Part shown: positions 20,508 to 31,532 of the stretch, piece by piece
Layout: every line of letters starts with the position of its first letter
Numbering within the stretch: the first letter of the stretch is position 1
NCBI RefSeq assembly: GCF_950295315.1
Contig: NC_080181.1
Coordinates: 5,024,726 to 5,088,725, forward strand
Source of the DNA: Erinaceus europaeus
Lineage: Eukaryota; Chordata; Mammalia; Eulipotyphla; Erinaceidae
Direction: 5' to 3'
Length of the DNA stretch: 64,000 nucleotides
Translations under genes and position numbers: made by a program
The notes under the pieces: model-generated
What the model was told of the DNA's origin: nothing
The model's input: the letters and a program-made list of their open reading frames with translations, nothing else
The model's database searches: none

Positions 20508-20900
20508 TTTAGGGAGTCCCAAGTTTCTGTAGTCATTGCCCATAAGTAGGTTTAAGCCCCTGCTTTTAAAATGAATTGACAGAAATTAAGACTATGCCTG
20601 AGTACTTGTACAATGTATAAAGAACTGATATAACTCAAGACCCTTACAGGAAAAAAAGTAAAAACAAACAAAGAAACAAAACTCTTGGCTTCTGTATAGT
20701 TTACCCAGTAAGTGACTGGCAGTTGATTTCCAGAGACTTTGTGGATCAAGTAGCTATAAAGTTTCAAATTACGAGTAAAGACTTGTTGTTGAGTATATTT
20801 ACTCCTTTATGTGGGTGCAAATGTGTAATATCTGTGTTAAGACCATAGTGATTTTTTACCTTCTAGAGGAAAACACGTTTAAAGCAAAGGTTTTTGTTTT
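20508..20900. other. Unassigned sequence
   Basis: AT-rich sequence with nothing recognised. Confidence 0.45.
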
Positions 20901-20901
20901 T

Positions 20902-21187
20902 GCTTTTAATTGTCACCATGGCTATTACTGGGGCACAGGACTGGAACACAAACCCATTGCTCCCAGCAGCCATTTCTTTTTTTTCGTTCTGTGTTTTTAT
21001 TTGATAGAACAGAGACAAGTTGAGAGGGGGGAGGAGATAGAGAGGGAGAGAGAAAGACATACACCTACAGACCTGCTTCACCACTCATGAAGGGCACCCT
21101 CCACAGGTGGGGAGAGGGGACTTGAACGCAGGTCTTTGCTCAAGATAATATGTGTGCTTAACTGGGTATGCCACCACCTGGCCCCAA
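20902..21187 (-). mobile_element. SINE with 3' module (A/B intermediate)
   Basis: A degraded 3' module (CACCATGGCTATTACTGGGGC ... CCCAGCAGCC) precedes a body and a head near 21,187 that read closer to SINE-A. It shows that the module is found on more than one body type. Confidence 0.75.
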
Positions 21188-21787
21188 CAAAGGCATTTAT
21201 TTTTTTAAAAAAAATTATATTTTGAGTATTGTATATGTAAGAGAGTTTTACATGAGAACAGACTCAGTGCAGCACTCTGGGACATGCAGAGGGGTGGGGT
21301 GGGGGGTGAACTGGAGCCCCAGGTGTGCAAATCCCAGCATCCCTGGCCACTACAGCAGAGATGGAAGAAACACAACTTAGAGCAAAGATGAATGAAACAA
21401 ACACTCCCAAGTCGGCAGCTAAGTAGCACTTTGTTAGCTCGACCTTGACTTTGCTAAATAGTGACTTGTTTGTCTTTCTTCTACTTGTCAGTTGCCCTCT
21501 GCCCTTTGCATAGTTATAGGTTCTGTCTCATACTTTCTGAGTTTTCGCTACCATAGTCGTATCTCCCTGTTGTGCTGAATTTCAGATGTCCCCAACCTTT
21601 CCTTTCATGCCTAGTGTACGTCACCTTTGCTGTCATTTGACGAACCACACTATCTTTTCAATCTGCATTCTGCAGGGTTCAAGGAAATAAATAATTTATT
21701 CTCCAGTCTATTAACCGGTAGCTATGAATAGCTTGCTGTGCCTTGCAAATTTCGTAAGTTTTAAACCTTTAAATATGTTTCATGTAG

Positions 21788-21788
<1 letters not shown>
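21188..21788. other. Unassigned sequence
   Basis: Complex sequence with a short G-rich patch near 21,290-21,310. No gene seen. Confidence 0.45.

Positions 21789-21821
<33 letters not shown>
21789..21821 (+). repeat. (GT)n microsatellite
   Basis: An uninterrupted GT run followed by alternating purine-pyrimidine ACGCGTGCACGCAC, which can favour Z-DNA. Confidence 0.9.
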
Positions 21822-21824
<3 letters not shown>

Positions 21825-21877
21825 CGTGCACGCACAACCAGGGTTTATAAGTGCATGTTATCCCTGCTTCATACAAC

Positions 21878-22018
21878 TTTGTTTTCCATTCAGAGAGAAA
21901 GAGAGACAGAGAAAGAAAAACCAGAGCAACATTCCAGTACATGCAGTGCCAGGGATTAAAGCTGGAGCCTGAGGTGTGCAAGTCTGGTGGTCTGCCAGCT
22001 CTACAACTTCCCCAGTTC
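21878..22018 (-). mobile_element. SINE-C/E-like fragment
   Basis: ACCAGAGCAACATTCCAG and GCCAGGGATTAAAGCTGGAG are a diverged complement of the tail and box B of a short SINE. Confidence 0.5.
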
Positions 22019-22385
22019 CATCGCTGAAGACTGTGAGGCTTTTGTGTTGGTGCTTCATTGAGGGTAGAATTCTTTCCCATGCTGCTTAATGTGTGTGTCT
22101 CCAAATGCCATCCAGCCTTTCTTTGGGGATCTGCTAGAAAGCTGGTGGGAGAGTTCCCTAGGGGCCCCATTCTCTCTGCCCACCTCTTCTCACCCCAGAG
22201 GCTCCAGGAGTGGTCTTGGGGTGGGCAGCAGAATTTTGCTTCCTATATCTTTTATCTCTGCACTCACCTCCTTTTTTTTTTCCTAGAGAAACAAAAGCCA
22301 CATGGACTTAATAGTGTTTGTCTTCCTTCTGCGTATACTTTCCTTAAGTCAGTGACCACGAAACCAGCCATAAACTTGAAGGTGG
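22019..22385. other. Unassigned sequence
   Basis: I see no recognisable feature. The frame at 22,058-22,498 runs into the next SINE and is not credible as a gene. Confidence 0.45.
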
Positions 22386-22387
22386 GC

Positions 22388-22690
22388 AAAAGGAGGGGCC
22401 AGCCAGTGCTACATCTGGTTCTGCACACACGTTACCATGCACAGGGGTCCAGTACAAACCCCAGTCCTCACCTGTGGGGGAAGCTTCATGAGCAGTGAAA
22501 CACTGATGCAGGTGTCTCTCTCTGTCTCTTTTCCCCTATACTTCCCCCTTCCCTCTCAATTTCACTCTGTTTGTATTCCTAAAAAAAATAAAATAAAAAA
22601 GAAGAAAAAGAAGAAATAGTCACTGTGAGTGACTATCATCACACAGGCACCTAAGCTCCAGCAATAGCCCTGGTGACAGTGGAAGAGAGA
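22388..22690 (+). mobile_element. SINE-A plus degraded 3' module
   Basis: Head, box B, CT body and an A-rich tail with GAA units end near 22,618. A degraded 3' module (GCACCTAAGCTCCAGCAATAG) follows to about 22,690. Confidence 0.75.
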
Positions 22691-22738
22691 CAGAGAGAGA
22701 GACAGAGACAGACAGAGAGAGAGAGACAGAGGGAGGAA
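22680..22738 (+). repeat. GA/GACA-rich simple repeat
   Basis: GAGACAGA units make a purine-rich tract after the SINE module. Confidence 0.85.
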
Positions 22739-22889
22739 GCAAAAGGAAAGCAAAAGCTTAAAATACAAAAATAACCTATAAGTTGATGTCTCAGAATGTA
22801 TTTCAGTTATAGTTTTTGTCCCTTGTAAGGTTTCTAAGCAATTCCTGCTGTTATATTTAGTATCTTGACAGCTCTCCAGGAAAGGCCTG

Positions 22890-23185
22890 GAAAACCAGAC
22901 TCAAATTGGAGGGAATTGTGCCACTGTATGGGTCCACACCTCATTCTGGGCATGGTAACTAGAAATGATGGAGAGAAACACCCCCTTGCTCCTCAGACCC
23001 CTTCACCGTTAAGTCATGTGACCCTGGGTAAGTTATTGTTGGTTCTTGTCATATGTTAGGACAGCAGTCTCCTTTAATAAAGGGATCTTGTTTGGTTTTT
23101 GTCCTTATATCCTCTGAATACAAGTGCCATCGTTGTGCATATTTGTCTATACAACACATGTGGAATAAATGTACACATTTTAACA
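22890..23185 (+). mobile_element. MIR followed by L2-like 3' end
   Basis: TCATGTGACCCTGGGTAAGTTATT is a clear MIR core match (tgtgaccttgggcaagttactt). The following AAAGGGATCTTGTTTGG and GGAATAAATG resemble an L2 3' terminus. Exact limits are uncertain. Confidence 0.55.
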
Positions 23186-23670
23186 TTCTGAACTTTTATT
23201 GTCTTATTGTTACAAAGTGATAACCTAGCTGTTACTTACAGGATTTAATAAAACTGCAAGACTCTCACAAAGGTTTATTTCTTCCCCCTCCCTTTTTTTC
23301 TCCCAATTTTCACTATTTTAGTAGTTCCCATAATCTATGTATTTTTTTTAAAATAATAGATTTAGCACCTATTCAACAATAGATATAGTGTCTCTTAACA
23401 GTGAACATGAGATTCCTTTTCTGGAACACAATAAATAGTTGTCAATATTGTCAACAGTAAGTAGCAATCAAATATCTAATCTGCTAGAAATTTGGCTGCT
23501 GATTTTGGCAAATGTTTTGAAATAAGGGAACAGTTGTCACCCCATCTCAACATCTCCTTAGGCCAGTAACCAACTGAATACCATTAACTATTTCCCTCTC
23601 TTTAGAGCAAAGTACGTCTTCCCTTTAATCAAAGTTCTTTCCCCTTCAATCTCTCATCTATCCATACCCA
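23186..23670. other. Unassigned sequence
   Basis: AT-rich sequence with no gene or named repeat. Confidence 0.45.
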
Positions 23671-23966
23671 TCTTCTTTTTTCTTTTTTTCTTTTTCTCCT
23701 TCTCCTCCTCCTCCTTCTTCTCCTTCTCCTCCTTCTCCTCCTCCTCCTCCTCCTCCTTCTTCTCCTTCTCCTCCTTCTCCTCCTCCTCCTCCTCCTCCTT
23801 CTTCTCCTTCTCCTCCTTCTTCTCCTCCTTCTTCTCCTTCTTCTCCTTCTCCTTCTTCTCCTTCTCCTTCTTCTTCTCCTTCTTCTCCTCCTCCTCTTCC
23901 TTCTCCTTCTCCTCCTCTTCCTCCTCCTCTTTCTTTTTCTCCTTTTCCTCCTTCTTCTCCTTCTTT
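23671..23966. repeat. 296-bp pure pyrimidine tract
   Basis: Every plus-strand base from 23,671 to 23,966 is C or T, mostly in TCC and TTC triplets. The minus-strand frame (23,658-24,005) encodes a Glu/Gly/Lys polymer that is only the repeat. The tract can in principle form triplex (H-DNA). Confidence 0.96.
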
Positions 23967-24176
23967 GCCAGTGTTTTCTTTCTTGGTGCTTATGTGCCGT
24001 TCCACTGCTTCTGGCAGGCTCTTCCTTTTTTAATGTAAGATAGATAGGTTAGTAGATAAGGGGAGACACCACAGCACCTTTGTGCAAGGTGCTCCTGTGT
24101 GCTGCTGGGGGCTCACCCAGTTCCTTGAGGCACTGGAGTGTGCACCCTAGCAGGTGAGCTATTCCCCACACCCTGA
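23967..24176 (-). mobile_element. tRNA-derived SINE next to the pyrimidine tract
   Basis: A 3' module-like segment (GCCAGTGTTTTCTTTCTTGG ... CTTCTGGCAGGC) is followed by a body and the head-like complement CAGGTGAGCTATTCCCCACAC. It is diverged. Confidence 0.6.
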
Positions 24177-25060
24177 AGCCTTCTTTTTTTTTTTTTTTTT
24201 ATGTAGTTGCTTGGTTTGGACAAATCACCTCTGTGAATAATACTTTGCATATGAAGTTCTGTGGACTAAGATGTGTATGGATACATGCCATTTTACCACA
24301 ACATATCATTTTACCTTTAAGTTCCTTAAGGGGTGAAACGTTTAGTAGGTAATCCTCATTTCAAGAACAGTGATGCTAAACTTCATAAATGAAACTCTCT
24401 TGTGCTCCTAGATAAATGGCTCTGTTCAAAATTTATACTCGTAAATATAATCCAAAGCTATGCATTTACCTGTAAAGTCCGTCAACAAGACACATGCAAA
24501 TAGATGCTCAAAATAAATACTTGGATCTGGGATTTCTAATTCCAGTTTTACAACTTTAGCTCAGACTCACAATCCATGCGCGTTTTTCTGCACTTGACTT
24601 AAGGTTTAGAATGACTCGGATTCTTAAAAGCATATGATTTCAGGTGGTGCCTCAGTATTTATCTTGAGAGCTCTACAAATATTTTTTTTTAAAAAAAACC
24701 CAAACAAACAAAAAAACCCACAAATCTAAGATCTGCACACAAAACAGTCGATCTACTTTTATTAAACATCTTTGTGTCTTTTGCTATCATCTGAAGAAAA
24801 TGATAGTGTCATAAATAAACTAATTGAAGGATACTGAATCTAGAATTAGAGTCAACAGTGAAAATAATTTCCTCATAGCATCTTTTGGACACTAGTTAGA
24901 TTTAAAATCACTTCAAAACCCATTGTCTAAATTAGTCAGTGTGATTTGATCCCAGTTGCTACATTATAAACAACCTTTGGAAGAAAATGAACACCAATTA
25001 TGTTTGCAAGGTCTTTTTATGCCCACAAAGGTGCTGTGCAGTTGTAGTGATAACTAATGG
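24177..25060. other. Unassigned, AT-rich
   Basis: A T run lies at 24,183-24,200. The rest is AT-rich and free of SINEs, and no gene or RNA is recognised. Confidence 0.5.
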
Positions 25061-25061
25061 C

Positions 25062-25225
25062 TCCCTTTTACAGGATGTACTCTGTGACAGTTACTTTGCA
25101 TTTATAGTTTCAATCAGCTGTCCTGAAAACACTGTGAGGTAGGTACTTTATTACACCACATTTGAAGACAAGGTTACTATGTTACTCCAGATTAAACTTC
25201 TAATTTCTACTTGAAGATTCAAACA
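25062..25225 (-). mobile_element. MIR
   Basis: CTGTGAGGTAGGTACTTTATTA and the following ACATTTGAAGACAAGG mirror the complement of the MIR 3' region (tgaggtaggtactattattatc, attttacagatgagg). Divergence is high but the order is right. Confidence 0.68.
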
Positions 25226-25357
25226 CAGAATCCCATGCCCCGGGGGGGGGAGGGTGGGGAATGGTGCTTCCATTCACTGAGCAGACAGATGGTGTCTTAG
25301 TGTCAGGTTTCTTCATTGTTCATTAACCGTATATCTTCATGACTTTAGGAATACAGA

Positions 25358-25620
25358 GGGAGGGGGGCAGGTGGTTGCACCGGGTTAAGTGCACATAGTA
25401 TGAAGTGCAAGGACCAGCATAAGGATCCATGTTCAAGCCCGGACTCCCCACCTGCAGGGGGTCCACTTTACAAGCAAAGCAGGTCTGCAGGTGTCTATCT
25501 TTCCCTCCTCCTCTTTCCTCCTCGTCCTCTCTCCATTTCTCTCTGTCCTATTCAATAAAATTGGAAAAAATGGCTGCCAGGAGCATTGGATTTGTAGTGC
25601 CAGCAACCAAGCATCAGCAA
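25358..25620 (+). mobile_element. SINE-B
   Basis: Head GGTGGTTGCACCGGGTTAAGTG, box B-like GTTCAAGCCC, CT body and a partial 3' module (GGCTGCCAGGAGCATTGGA). It is preceded by a G-rich patch at 25,240-25,260. Confidence 0.85.
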
Positions 25621-25671
25621 AGAAAGGAGTACGGGGGGGATTTTTTTGTCCATTTCAGTCTTTCTTTGAGA

Positions 25672-26035
25672 GAGTTTTTAAATTTTTTTCCTTTATTGGG
25701 GGATTAATGTTTTACATTTGACAGTAAATACAATAGTTCATACATGTATAACATTTCTCAGTTTTTCACATAACAATACAAGCCCCACTAGGTCCCCTGT
25801 CAAGCTTTTATAGGACCTGTATTCTCCCCCTCCCCACCCCAGGGTCTTTTACTTTGGTGCAATACACCAACTCCAGTCCAGGTTCTGTTTAGTGTTTTCT
25901 CTTCTGATCTTGTTTTTCAACTTGTGCCTGTGAGTGAGATCATCCCGTATTCATCCTTCTGTTCCTGACTTATTTCACTTAACATGATTTCTTCTAGCTC
26001 CATCCAAGATGAGCTGAAAACAGTGACATCACCAT
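25672..26035 (-). mobile_element. L1-B 3' end, 5' truncated
   Basis: The plus strand reads TTATTGGGGGATTAATG, then the complement of the L1-B 3' UTR including TTTTACTTTGGTGCAATACACC, and enters ORF2-proximal sequence to about 26,035, where homology stops. Confidence 0.88.
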
Positions 26036-26540
26036 TTATTTTTTTTATTTATTATTATTATTTTTTAAGGAATAGAAGCAGAACACCTTGCAGTACTTGC
26101 TGGGGCTTGCTCAAGTTTCAGAAGAGTGGAAGAGCGCTGGACATCACAGATGCAAATCAGGTGCTGAGTAAGAATAGTAGGTACTTCTCAAGAGTTCTTA
26201 ACTCTCCACACTATAAAACACTACCTAGATTTTCTGGCACTGAAGGTATTTGTGAGAAGACTGGGTCAAAATACTAGCCCAAAGACTGCACACTATACTA
26301 TAATGTGTGTACTGTACTATACATTTCTTCACTAGAGAGGAAGTTGGGTTTGATGGCTTTTACTCCTGCCTCTAATGCAATGTATTCATATGTGAGCCAT
26401 CTTCCCTTCCTGAGATGTATGGGCTCAAAGGTGGAATGGCTACAAACCTCAGAATTGTATGCAGAATGTCACATGGTTGTGTGTGAGTTTTTGGAAAGAT
26501 ATTTGTAGCTTTTACTGTACTTAAACCCCTAGAAAGTTAA
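26036..26540. other. Unassigned sequence
   Basis: After an ATT/T-rich join nothing is recognisable. Small frames here have no product I can name. Confidence 0.45.
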
Positions 26541-26551
26541 GGATTATCTTT

Positions 26552-26752
26552 TTTTTTTTTAGTATTTTTATGTATTTATTTATTTATTTTTGGACAGAGA
26601 GAGAAATTCAGAGAGAGGGAGGAGCAAGATTGGGAGGAAAGAAGAAAGAGAGAGAGGGAGAAAGAGAGAAGCCTGCAACACTACTTCACCATTTGTGGAT
26701 CCTTATGCACAACAATGCACATGCTCCACCTGATGTGCCCACACCCAACTCT
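26552..26752 (-). mobile_element. SINE-A with internal loss
   Basis: Tail and CT body are present, but the central segment before the head is shortened: CACCATTTGTGGATCCTTATGC joins body to head with box B missing. Confidence 0.72.
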
Positions 26753-27596
26753 GGTTAAGAATTATCTTCAGCCACTGTGTTTGTCGACTGTAAATATGAA
26801 ACTCAAACTATAGCTTTGTTCTTGTTATATCAGTCATAATGGTATTTAAGAAAGATATTTAAAATGAAATATCTTTAACATATCGGATCTATATAATGGC
26901 TCATAGATCACAAAATGTGTTTTTAAAGATTTACTTATTTTTATTTTAATGAGAGCACGCGGATCACGGCCCTCCGAGCACTGCTGTGCTTTGTTTTACA
27001 GTGTTGCTAGGCGTAGGGGTTCTGCTTAGTCAGTGCTAACCCTCCACAATGGATAGCGCCATTACTACTTGTATACATGAGGAAATTATCACTTGGACTC
27101 AGGTTTAATTCACTCTGCTATCTCTCTTTTCTTTTAGAAGACCTAGGATTCAATCCAGGTTTATTGCTATTAGTGTATTAGTGGCACTGATATAATTCAC
27201 TTGTTTCTTAGACTGTTCACTGTATTGAAGGGGAAAAGGACAAATAAAAATTGCATAAATTGCATACATTTCAAGAGTCAGATGTGGCTAATTTTGACGT
27301 ACGTACACGTCTGTCACTCTATGACAGGAAAAGTAATGAGCACAGCCTTCATCTAGAAAGGTTTCTTTGGGTTCCCTCCCTCTCACCTACTCCTTCCTTC
27401 CTGCCTCCTAGATCTCTGGCAGCTGTGGGTTTCTTTTCTGAGACGATAGGTTAGTTTATGTTTTAAGGGTTTTATGTAAGCCAAGTTATCCCTTTGTATC
27501 TTTCTGTTTTGCTTTCCATCACCATAATCTGGATGTTTCTTTTTTTCTATTTTTTAAGTTTCTTTTTTTTTTTTAAGCTTTTTAGTTTTTTAATAT
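26753..27596. other. Mostly unassigned; possible SINE remnant at 26,920-27,050
   Basis: AAAGATTTACTTATTTTTATTTTAATGAGAGCAC and CGAGCACTGCTGTGCTTTG look like a decayed minus-strand SINE-C. The rest is unassigned. Confidence 0.4.
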
Positions 27597-27864
27597 TTAT
27601 TTATTCCCTTTTGTTGCCCTTGTTATTTTATTGTTGTAGTTATTATTGTTTTTGTTATTAATGTCGTTATTGTTGGATAGGACAGAGAGAAATGGAGAGA
27701 GGAAGGGAAGACAGAGAAAGACAGACACTTGCAGACCTGCTTCACCGCCTATGAAGCGACTCCCCTGCAGGTGGGGACCCGGGGGCTCAAACCTGGATCT
27801 TTATGCCGGTCCTTGCGCTTTGCACCATGTGCGCTCAACCCGCGGCGCTACCGCCCGACTCCCA
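27597..27864 (-). mobile_element. SINE-B with 11-bp TSD
   Basis: GTTGCCCTTGTTATTTTATTG linker, body and a near-consensus head (GCGCTACCGCCCGACTCCC complement). The direct repeats 27,531-27,541 and 27,865-27,875 are identical over 11 bp. There is no 3' module. Confidence 0.92.
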
Positions 27865-28105
27865 GGATGTTTCTTATAACACTGTTTTTTACTGCTCAGT
27901 AATACCCTAGATTGTGAATATACTACAATCAGTTTGCTCAGTTGTCTATTGATAGACATTTGGGTTGTTTCCTCTATTTGGACATTGCAAATAAAACATC
28001 TATGAATATTCACAAGCAAATCTTTGTGTGGGAATGGGTTGATATTTCTCTTGGGTGGGAAGTCTAGATCATATGGGTATATACTCAGTATGAAAATATA
28101 TATGT

Positions 28106-28464
28106 GTGGGGGTTGGGTGGTAGCGCATTGGGTCAAGAAGAGCACATGGCGCAAAGCGCGGGACGGCACAAGGATCCTGGTTCTAGCCCCTGGCTCCCTG
28201 CCTGCAGGGTGGTTGCTTCACAAGTGGTGAAGCAGGTCTTCAGGTGTCTTTTTCTGTCCTCTCTCTTTCCCTCCTCTCTTGATTTCTCTCTGTCCTATCC
28301 AACAGCAATGACAGCAAAAACAACAATAATAACCACAACAACAATAAAACAACAGGGGCAACAAAAGAGGGAAAAAAATAGCCTCCAGGAGCAGTGGATT
28401 CGCAGTGCAGGCACCGAGCCCCAGCAATAACCTCAGAGACCAAAAAAAGAAAAGAAAAGAAAAA
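28106..28464 (+). mobile_element. SINE-B with 3' module and TSD
   Basis: Head GGTAGCGCATTGGGTCAAG, body, AACAACAATAAT linker, and 3' module starting GCCTCCAGG at 28,381. GAAAATATATATGTG (28,091) and GAAAATACGTATGTG (28,465) form a TSD with two mismatches. Confidence 0.9.
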
Positions 28465-28489
28465 AGAAAATACGTATGTGCATTTGTTA

Positions 28490-28605
28490 ATGGGGATGCG
28501 GAAGAAAATTGGAGCATCTCTGTGACATGGAATGCTGGAGGTTGAAGTTGGGACTCCGTGTGTAATGTCCAAGACCCCATCACTGTGCCACCTTCTGGAC
28601 CTCAA
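28490..28605 (-). mobile_element. Short tRNA-derived SINE
   Basis: The complement of a box B region (GGAGGTTGAAGTTGGGACTC) and a head (ATCACTGTGCCACCTTCTGG) is visible. It is related to SINE-D. Confidence 0.55.
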
Positions 28606-28617
28606 CCCAGTATTTTA

Positions 28618-28755
28618 AAAGATTTATTTATTAACATAAGGTGAGGTGGGGAGCTCAGAGCATCAGTCTGGCAACATGTAGTGCTGGGGATCGGACTCAG
28701 AACCTCTTGTGTTTAAGTCCAACATTCTAGTGACTAGGCCACCACTGGGGGCTCT
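28618..28755 (-). mobile_element. SINE-C/D-like copy
   Basis: AAAGATTTATTTATTAACAT marks the tail complement. GGGATCGGACTCAGAACC is a box B complement and CTAGTGACTAGGCCACCACTG the head complement. Confidence 0.65.
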
Positions 28756-28945
28756 ACTCAGTAGTTTTAATAGTCTTTCTAGTAGGTATAATGTAGGTTC
28801 TCATTGTGATTTGAATTGCATGAGTAGTGATGGTGAAAATATCTTCTGTACATAATTGTCATGACTGTATCTTTTTCTTTTGTGAAATACTCAAATCTTT
28901 ATATATAATATCATCTCTTTTAATTGCTAAGTCAACTACTGAGTA

Positions 28946-29232
28946 GTTTTTATTATTTATTTATTTATTTTGCCTCCAGGGTTATCACTGAGGCTTGGTA
29001 CTGACACTATGAATCCACTGTTCCTAGCAGCCATTTTTTTTTCATTGTATTGAGTAGGACAGAGAAATTGAGAGAGGACAGGGAGATAGAGAGGGAGAGA
29101 GAAAGATAGACACCTGCAGACCTGCTTCACCACTTGAGACGACCCCCCTACAGGTGGAGAACCACGGAGTTGAACCCAAATCCTTGCACTTCGTACTATG
29201 TGCTTAACCGGGTGTGCCACCGCCCGACCCCC
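28946..29232 (-). mobile_element. SINE-B with 3' module
   Basis: An ATTT tail repeat, then GCCTCCAGGGTTATC ... CCTAGCAGCC (module), body and a head ending GCCACCGCCCGACCCCC. Confidence 0.9.
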
Positions 29233-30815
29233 TTACTCTTTATAGCAGTCCTATTCCACAGGACGTTTTCTTTTAATTTGGTGTGACTCCAAAGAATTCT
29301 TTTAGGGTCTTATTAATTGAGAAACATTTCATCATTTAATGGCTCTGTTACTTTTAAGTGCTAATTTTCCATGACTATAAATGCAGACCTTTTTTGTTGT
29401 TGTTGTTTAGACATAAATAAGGCTTAGTAGCAACATCACATTACCAAAATAATAACTGCATATGTGAAGGCTTCTGGTCTGTTTTATTTCTCTCAATCTA
29501 GCAGTGTTCCCAGAACACAAAATAAAACAAACGATAATAAATCATTGCCTTTTTGAAGCTAATTCTCCCCTGAACACAATGATAGGTCAGGACACCCTTG
29601 TGTATTTTTAAACCAGCCCATCTTGATATATGTCAATTTAATCTCTCTTGTCTCCAGCTCTGTAAACATCCATCTTCCCTGGTGTTTGCTTTTGATGCAA
29701 TCAGATCCATGCACACCTGTCTCAGCTGAGTCATTTGGAAGGAGGACAGTCACATTAACTCTTTAGAGACACAGTGGATACTTTATGGGATTGAGTTTTT
29801 CAGGACCTAGTATGATGACTGTAGTTCGAGAGTTGTCCCCAAGAGGTCACCTCCTCATTGTCACTGAGCCTTTAAGTGTCTAATTCAACCCAGTGAGTGG
29901 TTGGGAGGGTGGTTGGTTGTCTGATCTCAGGCCGCTTCTCCAACCAGCCTGGCTCCACATGTTCGAACCTTGCTGTTTGGAGGCCTCATGCTAGCAAGCA
30001 CACTGCTTTCATTGCCACTGCTGATCCCAGTTGCATTGTAGGACACACATTTGTCAGTCTATGGAGCCAGCCATGACCTCTGTTTTTCTATGGAAGCAGC
30101 CCTCCTGTGATGACTGAGCAAGGCCACCCTCTGATAGCTGAGGCCAGAGAACACAGTCAGGACCAAGGAGAAGCCATCTGCTCATCTCCAGGAGTGCTTC
30201 TCTCCAGGGGTGTGTAATCTAAGGAAGGTAAATTACTTTTTCCTGGTACCACTTGGTATCCAAGAGGAGGTAATTTACCTCATCATGTCAAGACAACCTG
30301 CTGTTGTGAAAGTGGCTCTGTTCCTCCCCACTGTAGGGATGGGCTGCTTACAAGAGAGCTGGTCCTGGAAGCCACCTCGTCTGGCGCCAGGCATTTCAGG
30401 ACAGAGGCGGGTGTGTGAAAGGAGAGATGTGTTTCTAGGGGGACAGACAGAAGCATTATTTTCAGCCTTTCTACTGGTTGCAATTCAACTGTGCAGTTCC
30501 CTTGGAAACATTTTTTTTTTTTCCATTCTAAAATGGTTAGAAGGCAACTAAACTTTCCTGTTTGGTCCATAGGACTGCAGTTTGTATTCCATATACCTCA
30601 TGGTGGGAAGCTGTGCGGGTTGACTCCAGTGCTGTTCATGTGCGGAGAAAGGGGGTTTGGTCAGCTGAAGACCCAAGACAAGCCTGATTCTTGTGGGAAA
30701 GCCATTCAGTTCATCATAAAGGGGCTGATGGCAGAATTTCTAGTGAGAGGAACCGTCTTATTTCAACTCGTTTATGACTGAGGAAGTCATTCATCAGTGC
30801 ATTAGGGAGTCGTGT

Positions 30816-30817
<2 letters not shown>
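29233..30817. other. SINE-free block, unassigned
   Basis: About 1.6 kb without a recognisable repeat. A 113-codon plus-strand frame (30,210-30,551) has no known domain and is opposed by a minus frame. I cannot identify an exon. Confidence 0.5.

Positions 30818-30853
<36 letters not shown>
30818..30853. repeat. 36-base T run
   Basis: An unbroken run of 36 T. No recognisable SINE or L1 follows it on the right, so its source is unclear. Confidence 0.95.
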
Positions 30854-30855
<2 letters not shown>

Positions 30856-31268
30856 ATCTCCTTCATTTTGGGAATCAGCTTTAAGGAGGGTAAGAGTGAG
30901 TGCTAGTCTTCACACTTAGATGTCTCTAAGCAGACAGTTGCCCTGCACGGAGTCATGCAAACTGCCTATGGCTCTGGTTTATCACTGTCATGGACTAACC
31001 AGGATGGTGCCCACAGCCCTAAATCTGTGTGAAACTCACGAGGTACAGGACTGTGTACAGAGACGGTGAGCTGAGATCACTCAAGAACACTCACACAGTC
31101 TTTTATTTACTAAGTGTGTGCCATGAGCCTCCATGGACCAGGTGCTTCACAGACATCAGCACGGCTCTGATGCAGCACCCTCAACCTCCCAGTCAGCTAG
31201 GCAGGGAGCCTCTCTCAGTGAGCACCATCAGACCTATAAGAGCCTGTTTGTATTAAAAAAAAAAAAAC
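30854..31268. other. Unassigned sequence
   Basis: Nothing assigned here. Confidence 0.4.
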
Positions 31269-31269
31269 A

Positions 31270-31440
31270 CATTTTACTGGCTGGGGAATTGGCTTGGTCC
31301 ATTGTTGGACTTAGATATCTGAGATTACTGGTTCAACCCCTGGTACCACATATGCACAAGAGTGGTAGTCTGCCCTCTCTCTCATTCCCTCTATCTGACA
31401 TGAAGCTCTATCTCATTCATATATATATATAGATGAAAAG
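31270..31440 (+). mobile_element. Diverged tRNA-derived SINE
   Basis: GGCTGGGGAATTGGCTTGGTCC is head-like and GGTTCAACCCCTGGTACCAC is box B-like. A CT tract and a (TA)n end follow. Confidence 0.55.
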
Positions 31441-31494
31441 TCACGGTGTATTTTTCTGTTTTACCATGTAAAGAAACATGTTATGACTAAAAGA

Positions 31495-31532
31495 GTTTCC
31501 ATGGTGTAATGGTTAGCACTCTGGACTCTGAA
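31495..31532 (+). pseudogene. tRNA-Gln(CTG) 5'-half retropseudogene
   Basis: Thirty-eight bases match the 5' half of nuclear tRNA-Gln with anticodon CTG: acceptor strand (one mismatch at position 2), D arm, 5' anticodon stem and the loop CTCTGAA. The match then stops. A perfect 10-bp direct repeat, TGTTATGACT, flanks it at 31,479-31,488 and 31,536-31,545. This indicates retroposition of a truncated tRNA. It cannot fold into a full tRNA. Confidence 0.85.

Larger units (their letters stand above)
27876..28945 (-). mobile_element. Ancient L1 ORF2 3' region, split by SINEs
   Basis: Segments 27,876-28,100 (GTTGTCTATTGATAGACATTTGGGTTGTTTC) and 28,758-28,945 (GTGATTTGAATTGCATGAGTAG) match the complement of L1 ORF2 3' sequence in order. 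One SINE-B and two short SINEs separate them. It is coding-dead. Confidence 0.7.

Noticed and set aside
23658..24005. 115-codon minus-strand frame rich in Glu and Gly
   Set aside because: It is the translation of the pure pyrimidine tract. No non-repetitive coding sequence is present.
30210..30551. 113-codon frame in a SINE-free block
   Set aside because: No domain, no splice-consistent context I can support, and an opposing frame covers the same DNA.
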